DNA of 64,000 nt from NCBI GenBank assembly GCA_023333565.1, contig JAJKFH010003075.1:124001-188000 (forward strand). Direction: 5' to 3'. Position numbers and translations under genes: made by a program. This DNA comes from Puffinus mauretanicus (Eukaryota; Chordata; Aves; Procellariiformes; Procellariidae). The notes under the pieces were generated by a model. It saw only the letters and a program-made list of their open reading frames with translations. It was not told the origin of the DNA and searched no databases. Positions 62,101 through 64,000 of this stretch are shown piece by piece; within the stretch, counting starts at the first letter, position 1; each line of letters opens with the position of its first letter.

Positions 62101-64000
62101 TGATGCAAATTCTGAAAGACTGGGAACGTTCAGCAGTTACTCAAATGCTGCAACAGGCAGACACCCACAGGTACAGATGCAATACGGTGAAATACTCAGG
62201 TCTGCAGTAAAGCTTAATGACACTATCAAACACAGCTGTGCCAGTCACATGCTGGGGACTTCCCAGCTGCAGACTCTATCTCCCAAAACACACGTAGTTT
62301 GAAACAATTCAGTCACTATATAATCAGCAACCATGTGACAATTTCATTTTCTCTTTCAAAACATCCAAACAAGTCCGGATTCAGAAAGATTGTGTGGCTC
62401 AGCCACTGTGACTCTTGCTTAGTACTTTTTCTGTATTTATCATGTCAAATATAACACTGCTACTACAGTAGGACTGTACTGGCTTTTACAAAAAGTACTT
62501 CTATGATCTTCATTCAGGAAGGAAATAAATGTTCTTATGTACTCATGAGATCTGAAGATTTCTTTAGCAACATGATCTGGACAAATCATATCAAGACCAC
62601 AGGTTAAACGTGTGACACTCAGGCAACATTAGGTTTTGAGTCTCTACCACTATCTATCAGATGAAATCTGTATAAGAAGATGACCATTTTAACAGCATAC
62701 AAAATAGCTAGGAATTAGGAAAAGAAAAGCCTGCATTTAAAATTCTTTGTACGTCCTAATTCCGCTTGCTTATTGTTCCTCTCCTTCCTCAGTTATAAAC
62801 CAGACTGCAAGCCCATGGAAGAAGAGGTGCAGCTGAATTTTGTCAGCTGTCTTTTCCTCTCTGCTCATCATCTCTCAGTATTCTGTGCTCAGATAGGAAA
62901 ACGTACTGAAAGAACTAATTATTTACTTCCAGTTTCCTTTCTAGTCTGTGCTAATTGGTAGGTTTAAGCAGGCATATTACTAAAATAAGTTTTAAAAATG
63001 CTTAATTGCAACATAGGTGTATTAAGGAGACAGTTTTTGCTGGGACTACCTGCTGCAGGCAGGAGAACCTACAGCCACGATTATTTTATTTCAGGAAGGA
63101 AAGAGGAAGTCAGAGGGGAGAACTGCACTAAGGGCCCTGCCCTTGCAAGGCATTTGATTTAAAATACTAAAGCAAGGAGCTAAGTCCAAGCCACATTTTT
63201 TGTTTATCACCTCTGAATGGCTGTTTCTGAATGCTGACTAAATTTGAATGCTCACTGCAAAATATGCACTGTGCTCTACTCCTGGAGAGCAGCCTTTAAC
63301 ATCACTAACAAATCAGCTGGATGCTATAGTTCCCTCAACTCCCTTTATATCATCCCATTGAATTTACTACACACTATTCTAAAACAAGAAAGGAAAACAT
63401 ACACTAGTTTGGAATAAAAAGCTGACACAGCCTGCAGAAATGCAGGAGTCTGAGTCACAGAGGCAAAATGCACAAAATTAAAAGGAGGGCCTGCTGTATA
63501 AGACCATCAAAAAAAAAAGAGATTTACTTTTGGCTTCTGCTGGTATACTGCTGTGGAAGGCATGCTGGTGAAAATTTTGCATAGAGAACATAATGTTGTG
63601 ATGAAATATATCTAAAATCTCCTTTTTGCAGCATCACTTCTGGAACAGATGGCATTATCCTCAGACTAAGTATGGTCAGATGGTAATAGACAAATGAGTG
63701 CATGACTTGGGAAGACTTCATTAACAGGCTTTTATGAAAATCCACTCTCCATGGTAATCTTACCTCAGGAAAAAGCAAAAAGAGGACGGTGCAAGTGTTA
63801 CCTCTTTCCGATCTGGAGATAAGCTGGAGTAGGCAGGAGAATGTTAAAGTAGCAACACCTGAGGACGTTGATAAGAAGGCAAACACAGCACATGATCAAA
63901 CAGTCCCTGAAGAAATTGAAGTAGCGTGGCAAAGAGTATTAAAAGATGATATTTTTCAGGCCATGTATTGAGATTGGAAGAGGTAATAAGCCAGAAAACA
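53155..64000. other. intergenic sequence to the right end, no gene recognised
   Basis: About 10.8 kb of mostly AT-rich DNA. A (TTTC)n tract lies at 53643-53659, with short T/A runs elsewhere (for example 56188-56204, 57740-57752). No CpG island, ATF3 exon, tRNA or further transposon was recognised. Open frames reach at most 120 codons. Confidence 0.6.
53643..53659. repeat. (TTTC)n tetranucleotide repeat
   Basis: About four TTTC units in succession. Confidence 0.8.

Overview
The window is vertebrate nuclear DNA, most likely avian. Coding sequence is a small fraction of the 64 kb, genes are split by GT-AG introns, promoters lie in CpG-rich islands, and a CR1 LINE tail with the (AGAATCAT)n 3' repeat sits near 52.7-53.1 kb. 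CR1 elements also occur in turtles and crocodilians, so 'bird' is an inference supported by the compact introns. I found no prokaryotic features, CRISPR array, tRNA or rRNA.

Three protein-coding genes are recognisable, in the order and orientation known from the mammalian 1q32.3 region. (1) 1-~3.3 kb, + strand: the last two coding exons and 3' UTR of PPP2R5A, the B56-alpha regulatory subunit of protein phosphatase 2A. (2) 6.5-28.1 kb, - strand: all of PACC1 (TMEM206), the proton-activated chloride channel, in eight coding exons. The splice sites join into a 350-codon frame, the same length as human. (3) 31.0-~35.2 kb, + strand: all of NENF (neudesin), a secreted cytochrome-b5-like heme-binding neurotrophic protein, in four coding exons (163 codons).

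PPP2R5A and PACC1 converge tail to tail. PACC1 and NENF are divergent and about 3 kb apart, each with its own CpG island. A ZNF143/THAP11-type motif lies about 200 bp upstream of the PACC1 start, and a three-codon upstream ORF overlaps that start codon.

From about 35.2 kb to the end I recognise no gene. This AT-rich stretch holds simple repeats, several small diverged tandem duplications and the CR1 copy. By mammalian gene order the next gene should be ATF3, but no ATF3 exon was found.

The three genes do not form a pathway; their adjacency is ancestral synteny. No new multi-gene system was found. The observations most worth checking are a substitution in the PACC1 proton-sensing pocket, the overlapping PACC1 uORF, the poly-A tract abutting a PACC1 splice donor, and a long antisense ORF in PACC1 intron 5.
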